A stretch of DNA of 64,000 bases from Dyella_B sp036746095 (GTDB lineage Bacteria; Pseudomonadota; Gammaproteobacteria; Xanthomonadales; Rhodanobacteraceae), in assembly GCF_036746095.1 (NCBI RefSeq), contig NZ_DAIOEU010000001.1, positions 124,001-188,000 of the forward strand. Reading direction: 5' to 3'. Positions 53,176 to 61,804 of this stretch are shown here, piece after piece. The translations under genes were made by a program, and so were the position numbers. Within the stretch, counting starts at the first letter, position 1, and the number at the start of each line of letters is the position of its first letter. The notes under the pieces were generated by a model that was not told the DNA's origin, made no database searches, and worked only from the letters and a program-made list of their open reading frames with translations.

Positions 53176-53743
53176 GAAGAAGATCCTCCTGGATCCTTCC
53201 AACCTGGTTGTCAGGTGATCACTGCTTAGCACGCTGCCGCAAACACCATCACCGGATCTTCACGATGCTGAAAACGCGAAACCCTGGAAAATGCCGCTTA
53301 GGTAACGTTATCTAATGATTTTCACCGATCCAGCCATAACGCAAGTTGCGTTGCACAAGAAATTGCGGGTGTGTGCTTTGGCGGTTGAGACTGGCAGCTG
53401 CCTATTTGAAGACTTCACGGCGCGCTGGCGCCGGGCACGCCGGCATATGACAGCGCTAGCCAAAACGAGACACTTGGCAGAAGGAAAGCAGGCGTATCGA
53501 TCATCGCGAAAGGCTGCCCATTACCCCCGCGCGCAGGCCAGGGCGAGGGTCAACGCTCCGTGTTTCAATCGTCGGAACCTTCCGTCGTCATGCCGGCGAA
53601 CGCCGTAGTCCGTTCAAAATGACGGGCGTGCAGATGGCGATGCCGTGGTTTGCACCTCAACCTGCGCGGTTTACGGCAATTCAACCAAATCGCTCCGCAC
53701 CAGCACTCACGACGTACCCCATGCCAAACCGGCGGAGACCGAA
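53176..53743. promoter_or_regulatory. 568-bp divergent region between GH2 and methyltransferase genes
   Basis: It holds the candidate LacI operator at 53301-53312 and a REP-like arm (CGTCATGCCGGCGAACGCCG, about 53586-53605, with AATGACGGG at about 53618). No gene is supported in it. The open frame upstream of the methyltransferase reaches 53645 but lacks a convincing start before 53744. Confidence 0.5.
53301..53312. promoter_or_regulatory. Candidate LacI-family operator
   Basis: GGTAACGTTATC, a near-palindrome with a perfect 8-bp core TAACGTTA and a central CG, as in many LacI/GalR-type operators. It sits about 126 bp upstream of the GH2 start, and its left half GGTAACG recurs upstream of the TonB receptor (49588). 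The assignment to the LacI protein at 45041-46078 is inference. Confidence 0.45.
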
Positions 53744-54592
53744 GTGAGTCGTACCTACGAGCTAGAAGCAGGAAGCCACGCCGCGACATTGAATGAAGCG
53801 CAGCTGCTGGATACCCAGCGTGCCTTTGACAGTGTCGCCGCCGACTACGACGGCCCGCGCGGCAACAACGACCTGATCCAGCGCATGCGGCTCACCTTGT
53901 GGGACACCGTGCGCCGCGAAGTTCCGAACGGTTCGCGCCTGCTCGATCTTGGCTGCGGCACGGGCATCGACGCCGTGGAGTTTGCCTCGCGCGGTTACCC
54001 GGTGGTGGCCAGCGACTGGTCGCCGCGCATGGTGGAGCGCACGCAGGCGCGTGCAGCCGCGGCAGGTTTGGATGCGCAGGTGTCGGCGGTGCACGTTGGC
54101 GTGCACCAGCTCGACCGGCTGGAAGGCGGGTTCGACGGGATCTATTCCAATTTCGGTCCCTTGAACTGCGCGCCGGACATGGTCGAGGTGGCCGATCAAT
54201 GTGCGCGCCTGCTGCGGCCCGGTGGGAAATTGGTGTTTTCGGTGATCGGCCGGATCTGCCCGTGGGAAGTCGGTTATTACTTTTTCAAGGGACGCTTCAA
54301 GCGCGCCGGCATCCGCGCCACGCGCGGCGTCACCGCGGTGGGCATGAATCGCCACACGATCTGGACGCAGTATTACTTGCCGCGCGAGTTCTACCGCGCC
54401 TTCGCCCCGCACTTCGATTTGCGCGGCTATCGCGCGCTGAGCCTGTTCATGCCGCCGCCGTACCTGGTGGATGTCTATCAACGCCGACGCAAGCTGGGCG
54501 AATGGCTCGGCCGCCTGGACGATCGCTTCGGCGCATGGCCGGTGCTGCGCGACATGGGCGATCACTTTCTGATCGTTATGCAGCGGCGCTAA
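53744..54592 (+). CDS. Class I SAM-dependent methyltransferase
   Basis: A 282-residue methyltransferase. Motif I is RLLDLGCGTGIDAVEFASRG and later FDGIYSNFGPLNC and LRPGGKLVFSVIG match motifs II-III. A C-terminal part with FRAxxPHFDL-like sequence (YRAFAPHFDLRGYRALSLFMPPPY) resembles enzymes acting on sugars or small natural products. The GTG at 53744 was taken as the start because GGAG lies about 8 bases upstream; in-frame codons upstream run into a REP-containing segment. It is followed 4 bases later by the amidohydrolase gene, the first pair of the right-hand cluster. Confidence 0.75.
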   Translation: MSRTYELEAGSHAATLNEAQLLDTQRAFDSVAADYDGPRGNNDLIQRMRLTLWDTVRREVPNGSRLLDLGCGTGIDAVEFASRGYPVVASDWSPRMVERTQARAAAAGLDAQVSAVHVGVHQLDRLEGGFDGIYSNFGPLNCAPDMVEVADQCARLLRPGGKLVFSVIGRICPWEVGYYFFKGRFKRAGIRATRGVTAVGMNRHTIWTQYYLPREFYRAFAPHFDLRGYRALSLFMPPPYLVDVYQRRRKLGEWLGRLDDRFGAWPVLRDMGDHFLIVMQRR

Positions 54593-54596
54593 GGCG

Positions 54597-55826
54597 ATGG
54601 AAGCGCTGCCAGGCAGCACTCACATCACGCTGTACCATGCGGCCACGGCCACGCCGCAGAGCGTGACGCGCGCGCCGCTGCCGATCAGGGCAGGGCGTAT
54701 CGATGCAGCCGTGGCCACGTCGGCGTATCGCATCGACCTGCGCGACCATCTGGTTTTTCCCGGCCTGATCAACGCGCACGATCATCTGCAGGTGAACGCC
54801 GTGCCGCCGCTGCCTGCGCATGCACCGTTTCCCAACAGCTACGCGTGGATCGAAGCGTTCCAGGCACATTTCCAGCATCCTGACGTGATCGCCGCGCTGC
54901 GGACCCCCAAAGCCCTGCGCATGCGTCACGGCGCGCTGAAGAACCTGCTGGCGGGTACCACGTGCGTGGCGCATCACGACCCGTGGCATCCCGTGCTGGA
55001 TGCGGATGATTTCCCTATTGCGCTGCTACGCGACTACGGTTGGAGCTACGCACTTGGCTGGCCTGGCTATGGTCCGCCGGTGCAGGAGAGTTTTGCCGCT
55101 ACATCCGCCGATCGCCCGTGGCTGGTCCATCTGGCCGAAGGCACCGATGCCGTGGCGGCCGATGAACTGGCGCAGCTCGATCAACTCGGTTGCCTGGCCG
55201 GCAACAGCGTGCTGATCCATGGCGTGGGCTTAAGCGAACAGGATGTCGAGCGCGTGATCGCACGTGATGCCGCAGTGGTGTGGTGTCCGCGCAGCAACCT
55301 CAATTTGCTGGGGCGCACGCTCGATCCACGCCGCTTGTGCGCGGCCGGCCGGCTTGCGCTGGGCAGCGATTCGCGGCTGAGCGGCGCGCGCGATCTGCTG
55401 GAAGAACTGGCTGGCGTCGTCGACGGCTACGATCTCGATGCGGCGCAACTGCTCGCACTGGTGACGACGCAGGCGGCGCGCATGCTGCGCATGCCGTCGC
55501 GCGGCCACTTGCAGCCCGGCGCAACAGCGGATCTGGTTATCGTCAAAGACCTTGGCGGCGATCCCATGCGCAACCTGGTCGGTATCGAACGCAGCCGCAT
55601 CCGTGCCGTCGTGCGCGATGGTCTGCCACGCATCGCCGATCCTGATTTCGCCGACTGGTTCGCCGCAGCCGGCGTGGATGCCGTGCCGGTGATGTTGGAT
55701 GGCCAGCCGAAGCTGCTGGCCAAGCCGTTGGCGCAACCTGCCTTGCTTGCGTTGGAACCCGGACTCGAATTCGCAACGGGGCGCATCGAGCGTGAGCTTG
55801 CGACAGCAAGCGGGAGTTGCCCATGA
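54597..55826 (+). CDS. Amidohydrolase-family metal-dependent hydrolase
   Basis: A 409-residue TIM-barrel amidohydrolase. The metal-binding HxH is H61-D-H63 (GLINAHDHLQ), further ligands are probably the His in VAHHDPWHP and LIHGVGLS, and the catalytic Asp lies in LALGSDSRLSG. A C-terminal composite domain carries LQPGATADLVIVKD. The family includes cytosine/guanine deaminases, chlorohydrolases and related C-N hydrolases; the substrate is not evident. It is placed between two methyltransferases with a 4-base gap and a 4-base overlap, so it works in the same pathway, probably modifying a small molecule or sugar. Confidence 0.8.
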   Translation: MEALPGSTHITLYHAATATPQSVTRAPLPIRAGRIDAAVATSAYRIDLRDHLVFPGLINAHDHLQVNAVPPLPAHAPFPNSYAWIEAFQAHFQHPDVIAALRTPKALRMRHGALKNLLAGTTCVAHHDPWHPVLDADDFPIALLRDYGWSYALGWPGYGPPVQESFAATSADRPWLVHLAEGTDAVAADELAQLDQLGCLAGNSVLIHGVGLSEQDVERVIARDAAVVWCPRSNLNLLGRTLDPRRLCAAGRLALGSDSRLSGARDLLEELAGVVDGYDLDAAQLLALVTTQAARMLRMPSRGHLQPGATADLVIVKDLGGDPMRNLVGIERSRIRAVVRDGLPRIADPDFADWFAAAGVDAVPVMLDGQPKLLAKPLAQPALLALEPGLEFATGRIERELATASGSCP

Positions 55827-56521
55827 TGACCAGTGCACCGGTTCTTTCGCCGACCGAAGCCTATGCCATGTGGGCACCGAGCTATCCCTCACATGCGCAC
55901 AATCCGGTGATGCAGGCCGAAGAGCGGGCCATGCTCGCGCTGATGCCGGCGGATCTGCACGGCTTGAACGTGCTCGACGTGGGCTGCGGCAGCGGGCGCT
56001 ACATGTTGCATGCCGTGCGCCGCGGCGCGTCGCGCAGCATCGGGGTGGATCTCTCCGCCGCGATGCTGCGGCGTGCGTACGCCGAACTGACGGCATGCCG
56101 CTTCAATGCCGGCATTGGTTTGGCGCAAGGCGGCATGCATGCGCTGCCGGTGCTCGATGCGTGGGCCGATCTCACCATCAGCGGCCTGGTCATCGGCCAT
56201 CTGGAACAACTGCACGGCGCGCTGCGTGAACTGCGCCGCGTGACACGGCCGGGCGGCATCGTGTTGTGCAGCGACGTGCATCCGATCGGCCCTGCGCTCG
56301 GCTGGCAGCGCGATTTCAAGCATGACGGACAGCGTTATGCGGTACGCCATACGCAGCATCTGTACAGCCACTGGCATGCGGCGTGCAAAGCGTTGGGGCT
56401 GGTGATCGAGGATGTGCTGGAGCCGATACTGGATCCGGCGGACATTCCGGCGGAGGCGAATTTCGATCGCACCGCGTTGGGAGTGCCGGTGGCGCTGGTG
56501 TTTCGGTTGCGTAGAGGCTGA
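55823..56521 (+). CDS. Class I SAM-dependent methyltransferase (second)
   Basis: A 232-residue methyltransferase of the UbiE/type-11 kind. Motif I is VLDVGCGSGRYMLHA, then ADLTISGLVIGHLEQL and VTRPGGIVLCSDVHP. It overlaps the amidohydrolase by ATGA. The substrate is unknown; the two methyltransferases differ and may act at different positions. Confidence 0.8.
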   Translation: MMTSAPVLSPTEAYAMWAPSYPSHAHNPVMQAEERAMLALMPADLHGLNVLDVGCGSGRYMLHAVRRGASRSIGVDLSAAMLRRAYAELTACRFNAGIGLAQGGMHALPVLDAWADLTISGLVIGHLEQLHGALRELRRVTRPGGIVLCSDVHPIGPALGWQRDFKHDGQRYAVRHTQHLYSHWHAACKALGLVIEDVLEPILDPADIPAEANFDRTALGVPVALVFRLRRG

Positions 56522-56547
56522 GCATCTTGTCGATAACTCTCACTACT

Positions 56548-56587
56548 CCTGGCCGTCATTCCCGCTTTCGCGGGAATGACGGCCAGG
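56548..56587. repeat. REP hairpin, copy 3 (single)
   Basis: A perfect 18-bp stem CCTGGCCGTCATTCCCGC / GCGGGAATGACGGCCAGG with loop TTTC. It belongs to the REP family at 9799 and 38213 and separates the second methyltransferase from the radical SAM gene; it could act as a transcript-stabilising or attenuating hairpin. Confidence 0.9.
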
Positions 56588-56615
56588 AACTATGACGTAA
56601 CGAGCGCACACCTGC

Positions 56616-58127
56616 ATGTCCAACTCACCTCGCACGCTTCTCATCAACCCCACTATCACCTCGCGCAACAGCGCTCGCTTTCCGCTATCGCTGCTGAACC
56701 TCGCCGCCGCCCTCGACAAACACGGCAGCAGCGACATCATCGACGGCAACGTCGACCGCGATCTGCTCAGCGCCACCTTGCAGAAAATGGAGCAGGGTGG
56801 GTACGAGGCCGTCGGCATCAGCGTGATGGGCGGCCCGCAGATCGCGCCCGCCATTGATGTTTCCAAGACCGTCCGCGAGCGCTTTCCGCACGTACCCATC
56901 ATCTGGGGCGGCTATTTCCCCACGCTCTACACCGAGACTGCGCTTGCCGCGCCGTACGTCGACTACGCCATCCGCGGCCAGGCCGAAGAGAGCCTGCCGG
57001 AACTGGTGCAGGCGCTGCGCCAGCCGGAACCCAAGCTGGCCAACATCGGCGGCCTGTCGTGGAAACACGGCGACGGCATCGTGCACAACCCGAACCGCCG
57101 CTTTGCGCTGCCCGATTCCGGTGTGGTGCTGCCCTACGAAAAACTGGGCGATCCGCGCCGCTATCTCGCGCGCACGTTTCTGGGGCGGCGCACGGCGGCA
57201 CATCAGGCGGCGATCGGCTGCCGGTTCCGCTGCACGTTCTGCGGCGTGGCGGCGATGTTCGGCGGCACCACCATGCTGCCGACGGCGGCGCGGCTGGAGC
57301 GCGAACTCAGTTATCTGAAATACGAACTGGGCGCCGATTCCATCCAGTTCTTCGACCACAACTTCTTCGATCGCGAAGAAGACATGATTCCATTGCTCGA
57401 AGTGATGGCGAAGCTGGAGCTGCCGTGGTGGTGTTATGCCCGCGCCGATGCGTTGCTGAAACTGTCGGAAAGCTCGTGGAAGCTGGTGCGCAAGAGCCGC
57501 CTGAAGATGGCCTACATCGGGGCGGAATCGCCCAGCGGCCAGATGCTGAAGGAAATCCGCAAGGGCACGCGACCGGACCAGACGCTGGAAGTGGCCGAAC
57601 TGTGCCGGCGCAACGGCGTGATTCCGGAACTCTCCTTCATGGTCGCGCCACCGGAAAACACCGAAGAAGAAACCGAACACACCTTCGAGTTCATCCGCGA
57701 GCTCAAGCGCATCAATTCCCTGTCGGAAATCATCGTCTATATCTACACGCCGCTGCCCGAAAGCAGCCGGCACGAAAAAGATCGCGGCAAGCGGCCGGGC
57801 ATGGCGTTGCGCGATCTCAACGGCGAACCGGTGGTGTTTCCCAAAACGCCCGAAGAATGGACCGAGCGCCAATGGGTGGACTACGCCTGCCATGCCGATG
57901 CGCCATGGCTGACCGACAAGTTGCGCCAGCGCATCCACGACTTCGTCACCGTGCTGCGTTGCCGCTATCCCACCGTGCAGGACATGCGCTCGCCGCCGTG
58001 GGCCAAGCGCAGCCTGAGCGCGATGGCAACTTGGCGTTATCGCTATCGGCGTTATGACCGGCCGTGGGAATTGAACCTGGCCAACCGGTTGGTGAAGTTG
58101 CGCATGCCGCAGGTGTCGGGGTTGTAG
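56616..58127 (+). CDS. Radical SAM protein with B12-binding-like N-terminal domain
   Basis: A 503-residue enzyme. Residues ~1-150 form a Rossmann-like domain of the B12-binding type (LLINPTITSRN ... ISVMGGPQIAP ... IIWGGYFPTL) without an obvious DxHxxG cobalamin His motif. The radical SAM core has the 4Fe-4S ligands C202-x3-C206-x2-C209 (GCRFRCTFCG). Homologues catalyse methylations, cyclisations or C-S/C-C bond formation in natural products, lipids and sugars. It shares architecture with the radical SAM protein at 61779. It starts after a REP hairpin and is followed by two glycosyltransferases. Product unknown. Confidence 0.85.
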   Translation: MSNSPRTLLINPTITSRNSARFPLSLLNLAAALDKHGSSDIIDGNVDRDLLSATLQKMEQGGYEAVGISVMGGPQIAPAIDVSKTVRERFPHVPIIWGGYFPTLYTETALAAPYVDYAIRGQAEESLPELVQALRQPEPKLANIGGLSWKHGDGIVHNPNRRFALPDSGVVLPYEKLGDPRRYLARTFLGRRTAAHQAAIGCRFRCTFCGVAAMFGGTTMLPTAARLERELSYLKYELGADSIQFFDHNFFDREEDMIPLLEVMAKLELPWWCYARADALLKLSESSWKLVRKSRLKMAYIGAESPSGQMLKEIRKGTRPDQTLEVAELCRRNGVIPELSFMVAPPENTEEETEHTFEFIRELKRINSLSEIIVYIYTPLPESSRHEKDRGKRPGMALRDLNGEPVVFPKTPEEWTERQWVDYACHADAPWLTDKLRQRIHDFVTVLRCRYPTVQDMRSPPWAKRSLSAMATWRYRYRRYDRPWELNLANRLVKLRMPQVSGL

Positions 58128-58201
58128 GCGTTCGCCGGAATGACGAGCGGGGCTCTCGGCGACAAAGCAGTAGATCGACAAGTTTTTCAAGGAGCAACCA
58201 C

Positions 58202-59320
58202 GTGCACGTCGCACACATCAATTTCCTGCCACCGCCCAAGGAGCTTGCTGCTGCCGACGTGTTCGCGCACTGGCCTTCGCTGGCAGATATTCCCGACGCT
58301 GCCGCCAGTTCCGGCATCAAAGTCTCGGTCATCCAGGCCGCGGCACGCCGCGAGCGCGTCACGCGCAACGAGGTGGACTATCACTTCCTGGATACCGGTA
58401 AAGCCAAGACCCTCATCGACCGCGGTTATCAATTCGCCAGCCAGCTCGACCAGATCAAGGCTGACATGCTGCATGTGCATGGCTTGAATTTCGGCGAGGA
58501 GGCGTTTGCCATCTCGCACTACCTGCCGCGCTTGCCGGTGTTGTTCCAGGATCACGCCGACCACCCGCCGCGCTGGTGGCGGCGCCGGTTGTGGCGCCGC
58601 TGGTATGCCAACGCGGCGGGCTTGGCGTTTACCGCCAAAGAGTTGGCGCGTCCATTTACCGCCGCGGGCGTGTTGAACGCGCGCACCAGGCTGTTTGCGA
58701 TACCGGAGTCGAGTTGTCGCTTCGCGCTGGGCGATCGCGCCATGGCCCGTACCCAAACCGGCTGCTACGGCAACCCATGCGTCGCCTGGGTAGGGCATTT
58801 GAATGACGGCAAGGATCCGCTGACCGTGCTCGACGGCATCGCCGAGGCAATATCCGAGCTGCCTGATCTGCAATTGTGGTGCGCGTTCGGCAACGCGTCG
58901 TTGCTCGCCCGCGTGCAACAGCGTGTCGCTGGCGATGCACGCTTGGCCGGGCGCGTGCATTTGCTCGGCAAGCTGCCGCACGCGCGTATCGAACGCCTGA
59001 TGCAGTCGGCTGATCTGTTCGTTTCCGGCAGCCACGCCGAAAGCTGTGGCTATGCCTTGCTCGAAGCGATGGCATGCGGAGCGTTCCCGGTAGTGACCGA
59101 CATTCCGTCGTTCCGCGCGTTGACCCGGGACGGGGCCATGGGTGAGCTATGGCTTCCCGGCGATGCGGCGCAACTGGCCGACGCGCTGGTGCGTGCTGCC
59201 GTCAACCGGCCATCGCGCGAGCAGGTGCGCCGCTATTTCGACGACAACCTTTCGTTCGCGGCCGTTGGCCGCAAGTGGGCGGATGCCTATGCGCACGTGC
59301 TCGGCGGGAGCGCGCCATGA
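58202..59320 (+). CDS. GT4-type glycosyltransferase
   Basis: A 372-residue GT-B enzyme. It starts at GTG 58202 (VHVAHINFLPPPKE) with AAGGAGC about 8 bases upstream; no suitable ATG is near. The donor-binding C-terminal half has VAWVGHLNDGKDPLTVLDGI, HLLGKLPH and the E-x7-E motif in SHAESCGYALLEAMACGAFPVV (Glu and Glu of ESCGYALLE), typical of GT4. It overlaps the next glycosyltransferase gene by ATGA. It probably acts on the product of the radical SAM and methyltransferase steps; acceptor unknown. Confidence 0.8.
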   Translation: MHVAHINFLPPPKELAAADVFAHWPSLADIPDAAASSGIKVSVIQAAARRERVTRNEVDYHFLDTGKAKTLIDRGYQFASQLDQIKADMLHVHGLNFGEEAFAISHYLPRLPVLFQDHADHPPRWWRRRLWRRWYANAAGLAFTAKELARPFTAAGVLNARTRLFAIPESSCRFALGDRAMARTQTGCYGNPCVAWVGHLNDGKDPLTVLDGIAEAISELPDLQLWCAFGNASLLARVQQRVAGDARLAGRVHLLGKLPHARIERLMQSADLFVSGSHAESCGYALLEAMACGAFPVVTDIPSFRALTRDGAMGELWLPGDAAQLADALVRAAVNRPSREQVRRYFDDNLSFAAVGRKWADAYAHVLGGSAP

Positions 59321-60444
59321 AGCTTGCACTGGTGCTGCCCGGTGGCGTGGATCGCAGTGGCGAGGTCCGCGTGATTCCTGCCTTCCTTGCCTTGATCGAG
59401 CGCCTGGCGCGTGCGCACGAAGTGCATGTGTTCGTGCTGCATCAGGAGGCCAGGGCTGGGCGCTGGGAGCTGGCCGGCGCGCACATCCACAACATCGGCG
59501 ATGGCTGGACGCGCCTGCGCGCCATCATGGCGATTCGCAACGAGCATGGCCGCGCGCCGTTCGACCTTGTGCAGGCGATCTTTTCCGGTTCCTGCAGCTT
59601 TATCGCCGTGGCCGCCGCCAAGCTGTTGCACCTGCCTAGCCTGGTGCACATCGCTGGCGGCGAACTCATCGCGTTGGATGCCATCGGTTACGGCGGCCGG
59701 CGCAAGTGGAAAGGGCGCCTGCGCGAAGCATTGGTGTTGCGTGGCGCCGACGCCATCACCGCGGCGAGCATGCCGATACTCGATTCGTTGAAGGGCCTGG
59801 GCCTGGATGCGCTGCGCGTGCCATTGGGCGTGGACCTGCGCCGCTGGCCTGCGCTGGCGCCGCGGCGGCGCAAGTCGGCATGCGCGCAATTGATACACGT
59901 CGCCAGCATCAATCGCGTCAAGGACCAGGCGACGTTGCTGCGTGCGTTGGCTTTGCTTGCCAGGGAAGGTGTCGAGTTCCAGCTCAACCTCGTCGGCGTC
60001 GATACCTTGCATGGTGAATTGCAGGCCTTGGCGAGCGGACTGGGCTTGCAGCGATATATCCGTTTTCTCGGCTTCAAGACGCAACGCGAATTGCGCGCGG
60101 TCATGGAAGCGGCGGACGTGCTGGTGATGTCGTCCCTGCATGAAGCCGGCCCGCTGGTTTTGCTGGAAGCGGCGGTGGCTGGCGTACCGACGGTGGGCAC
60201 GGCGGTGGGACATATCGCGGAATGGTCGCCGACGGCGGCGCTGGCGGTGCCGGTGGGTGATTGGGAAGAACTGGCCGAAGCAATTCGCAGCGTGCTGGAC
60301 AACGAACCGTTGCGGCTGCGCATGGCGATGGAAGCGCAGCGCCGTGCATTGCTGGAAGATGCCGATTGCACGGCGCGGCTGTTTGAAGGGTTGTACCGCC
60401 AGGTATCGCATCGGCGAGAGGCGGTTGCTGCGATGAATCCGTAG
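59317..60444 (+). CDS. GT4-type glycosyltransferase (second)
   Basis: A 375-residue GT-B enzyme beginning MKLALVLPGGVDRSGEVRVI, with HVASINRVKDQATLLRAL and the E-x7-E motif in SLHEAGPLVLLEAAVAGVP. It is translationally coupled (ATGA) to the preceding glycosyltransferase, so the two likely add successive sugars. The stop TAG lies at the start of the diverged GTAGGTTGG repeat at 60441-60501. Confidence 0.83.
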   Translation: MKLALVLPGGVDRSGEVRVIPAFLALIERLARAHEVHVFVLHQEARAGRWELAGAHIHNIGDGWTRLRAIMAIRNEHGRAPFDLVQAIFSGSCSFIAVAAAKLLHLPSLVHIAGGELIALDAIGYGGRRKWKGRLREALVLRGADAITAASMPILDSLKGLGLDALRVPLGVDLRRWPALAPRRRKSACAQLIHVASINRVKDQATLLRALALLAREGVEFQLNLVGVDTLHGELQALASGLGLQRYIRFLGFKTQRELRAVMEAADVLVMSSLHEAGPLVLLEAAVAGVPTVGTAVGHIAEWSPTAALAVPVGDWEELAEAIRSVLDNEPLRLRMAMEAQRRALLEDADCTARLFEGLYRQVSHRREAVAAMNP

Positions 60445-60501
60445 GTTGGAATGACAATCCCAGCTTGCTTGTGCTTCCTGCTGGGATTTCACACAGCCTA
60501 C
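60441..60501. terminator. Inverted repeat between convergent genes
   Basis: Left arm GTAGGTTGGAATGACAATCC (60441-60460, continuing to CAGC at 60464) and right arm GCTGGGATTTCACACAGCCT (60480-60499) pair imperfectly. It is the same family as the perfect repeat at 32619-32686. It separates the GT4 gene (plus) from the nucleotidyltransferase gene (minus) and may serve as a shared stop. Confidence 0.5.
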
Positions 60502-60592
60502 GCGATCGAACCATGCCTTGAACCGCTCCCCCCTGCGATAGCAGGGAAAGGAGCCGAACTGGGCAAGCGGAGGCAAGCAGGGAGGCGTCGTT

Positions 60593-61804
60593 TTACGTCG
60601 CGGAAACAAACTCATCCAACGCCGCACGCACCACGTACAAGGTATCCATGCGCGGTACCGGCCGCGTCAGCCAGGTCAATAAACGCCGCGCGTGCTTCTG
60701 CCGCACCCAATCCTGTCCCTTCAACCAGACCTGTGTGCGCAGCATGTCTGCGCGTTCCTGGCGGGCTTCCGCGGTGGGCCGCAGGCGATTCAGGACACAA
60801 CGCCCGGCCTCGCCCAACGAGCGCGACCATTCGATGCCCGGCAAGGGGCTCAGCCATAGCGCCGAGCAGGACACCTGCGTAAGCGTCTGGCGGCGTGACA
60901 AACGGCGCAGCAGCGGCGGGCATGCCGGTTCCAGTTGCGCCAGCACGCTGCGCGGTATCGCATTGGCGTAATAGCGCGCTACCAAATGCAGCGGCGGCAC
61001 GGCCCACCAGGCAGGTTCGTGCTGATCCCACAGCAGTTCCCAATCGCTGATACGCATGCGCGTGGCCAGCAGTGAGATGTCGTTGAGATGCACGAGACGC
61101 AGGCTGCGGCCGCAGATGTTGCCGGCGGCGTGCAGCAGCAGGTGCGCCATCAAGGCGCCGTCGGAGGGGTAGGGATTCAAGCCCGGCAACGCGTGGCGCG
61201 GAAAAATCCAGCGCGTGATGTCCACCGTGCGTATCGGCAGGCGCTCCTGGATGCGCGTGTGCAATTCGATGTTGATCGGCGTGTCGCGATGCTCGCCCAG
61301 GCCCATCACCGGTTCGCCGGCCGCCGGCTTGAACGTGCGGTGCTTCCACTGCGTAAAGGACGCGACATAGTCCAGCGATTGCAACAGCTTGCTGGCCTGT
61401 TCCATGTCCTCGGCGCGGACCAGCAGGTCGATGTCGGCCATCGGGCGTTCGCCCGGCGCATACAGGCCGATGGCATGCAGGGCCGAGCCTTTCAAGGCAA
61501 CCATCGCCACGCCGGCAGAACGCGCCTCGGCATCGATGCGCTTGAGCAAGTCGGCGATGCGTTGATGGCGCTGCGCGACGTGTTCGTACTGCGTTTCCAG
61601 AAACCGTCGCCACGCCAGGTTCTGCCAGGGCGAGCAGCGGTACAGCAGCGGCGATATGCCATGCGCCGCGCCGGCTGCCGAAGCGAGGCGCCATTCCAGT
61701 TCGTTCCATGTCGGCATGGCATGGCCGGGATGCGCCAATTCCGCCGCCAGCGTTTCCGTGGTGCGGCGCAGGCCTTCTTTAACAGTTTTGAGCGGTGGCA
61801 GCAT
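60593..61804 (-). CDS. Nucleotidyltransferase-family protein (NTP_transf_5-like)
   Basis: A 403-residue protein of the uncharacterised NTP_transf_5 family. The nucleotidyltransferase core has VALKGSALHAIGLYAPGERP and the metal-binding D124-x-D126 in MADIDLLV, then helical repeats. Such proteins often occur next to HprK-related kinases, PqqD-like proteins and glycosyltransferases in exopolysaccharide or peptide-modification clusters. It overlaps the upstream radical SAM gene by 26 bases, so both are one transcript. Its specific substrate is unknown. Confidence 0.75.
   Translation of the reverse strand: MLPPLKTVKEGLRRTTETLAAELAHPGHAMPTWNELEWRLASAAGAAHGISPLLYRCSPWQNLAWRRFLETQYEHVAQRHQRIADLLKRIDAEARSAGVAMVALKGSALHAIGLYAPGERPMADIDLLVRAEDMEQASKLLQSLDYVASFTQWKHRTFKPAAGEPVMGLGEHRDTPINIELHTRIQERLPIRTVDITRWIFPRHALPGLNPYPSDGALMAHLLLHAAGNICGRSLRLVHLNDISLLATRMRISDWELLWDQHEPAWWAVPPLHLVARYYANAIPRSVLAQLEPACPPLLRRLSRRQTLTQVSCSALWLSPLPGIEWSRSLGEAGRCVLNRLRPTAEARQERADMLRTQVWLKGQDWVRQKHARRLLTWLTRPVPRMDTLYVVRAALDEFVSAT

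Noticed and set aside
53645..53743. N-terminal extension of the methyltransferase from the ATG-like codon at 53645
   Set aside because: The upstream codons run into a REP-containing stretch and have no ribosome-binding site, whereas GTG 53744 follows GGAG at a good distance and matches family length.
56685..58214. Minus-strand frame of 509 codons opposite the first radical SAM gene
   Set aside because: The plus-strand frame encodes an intact radical SAM enzyme with the CxxxCxxC motif; the minus-strand product has no recognisable domain.
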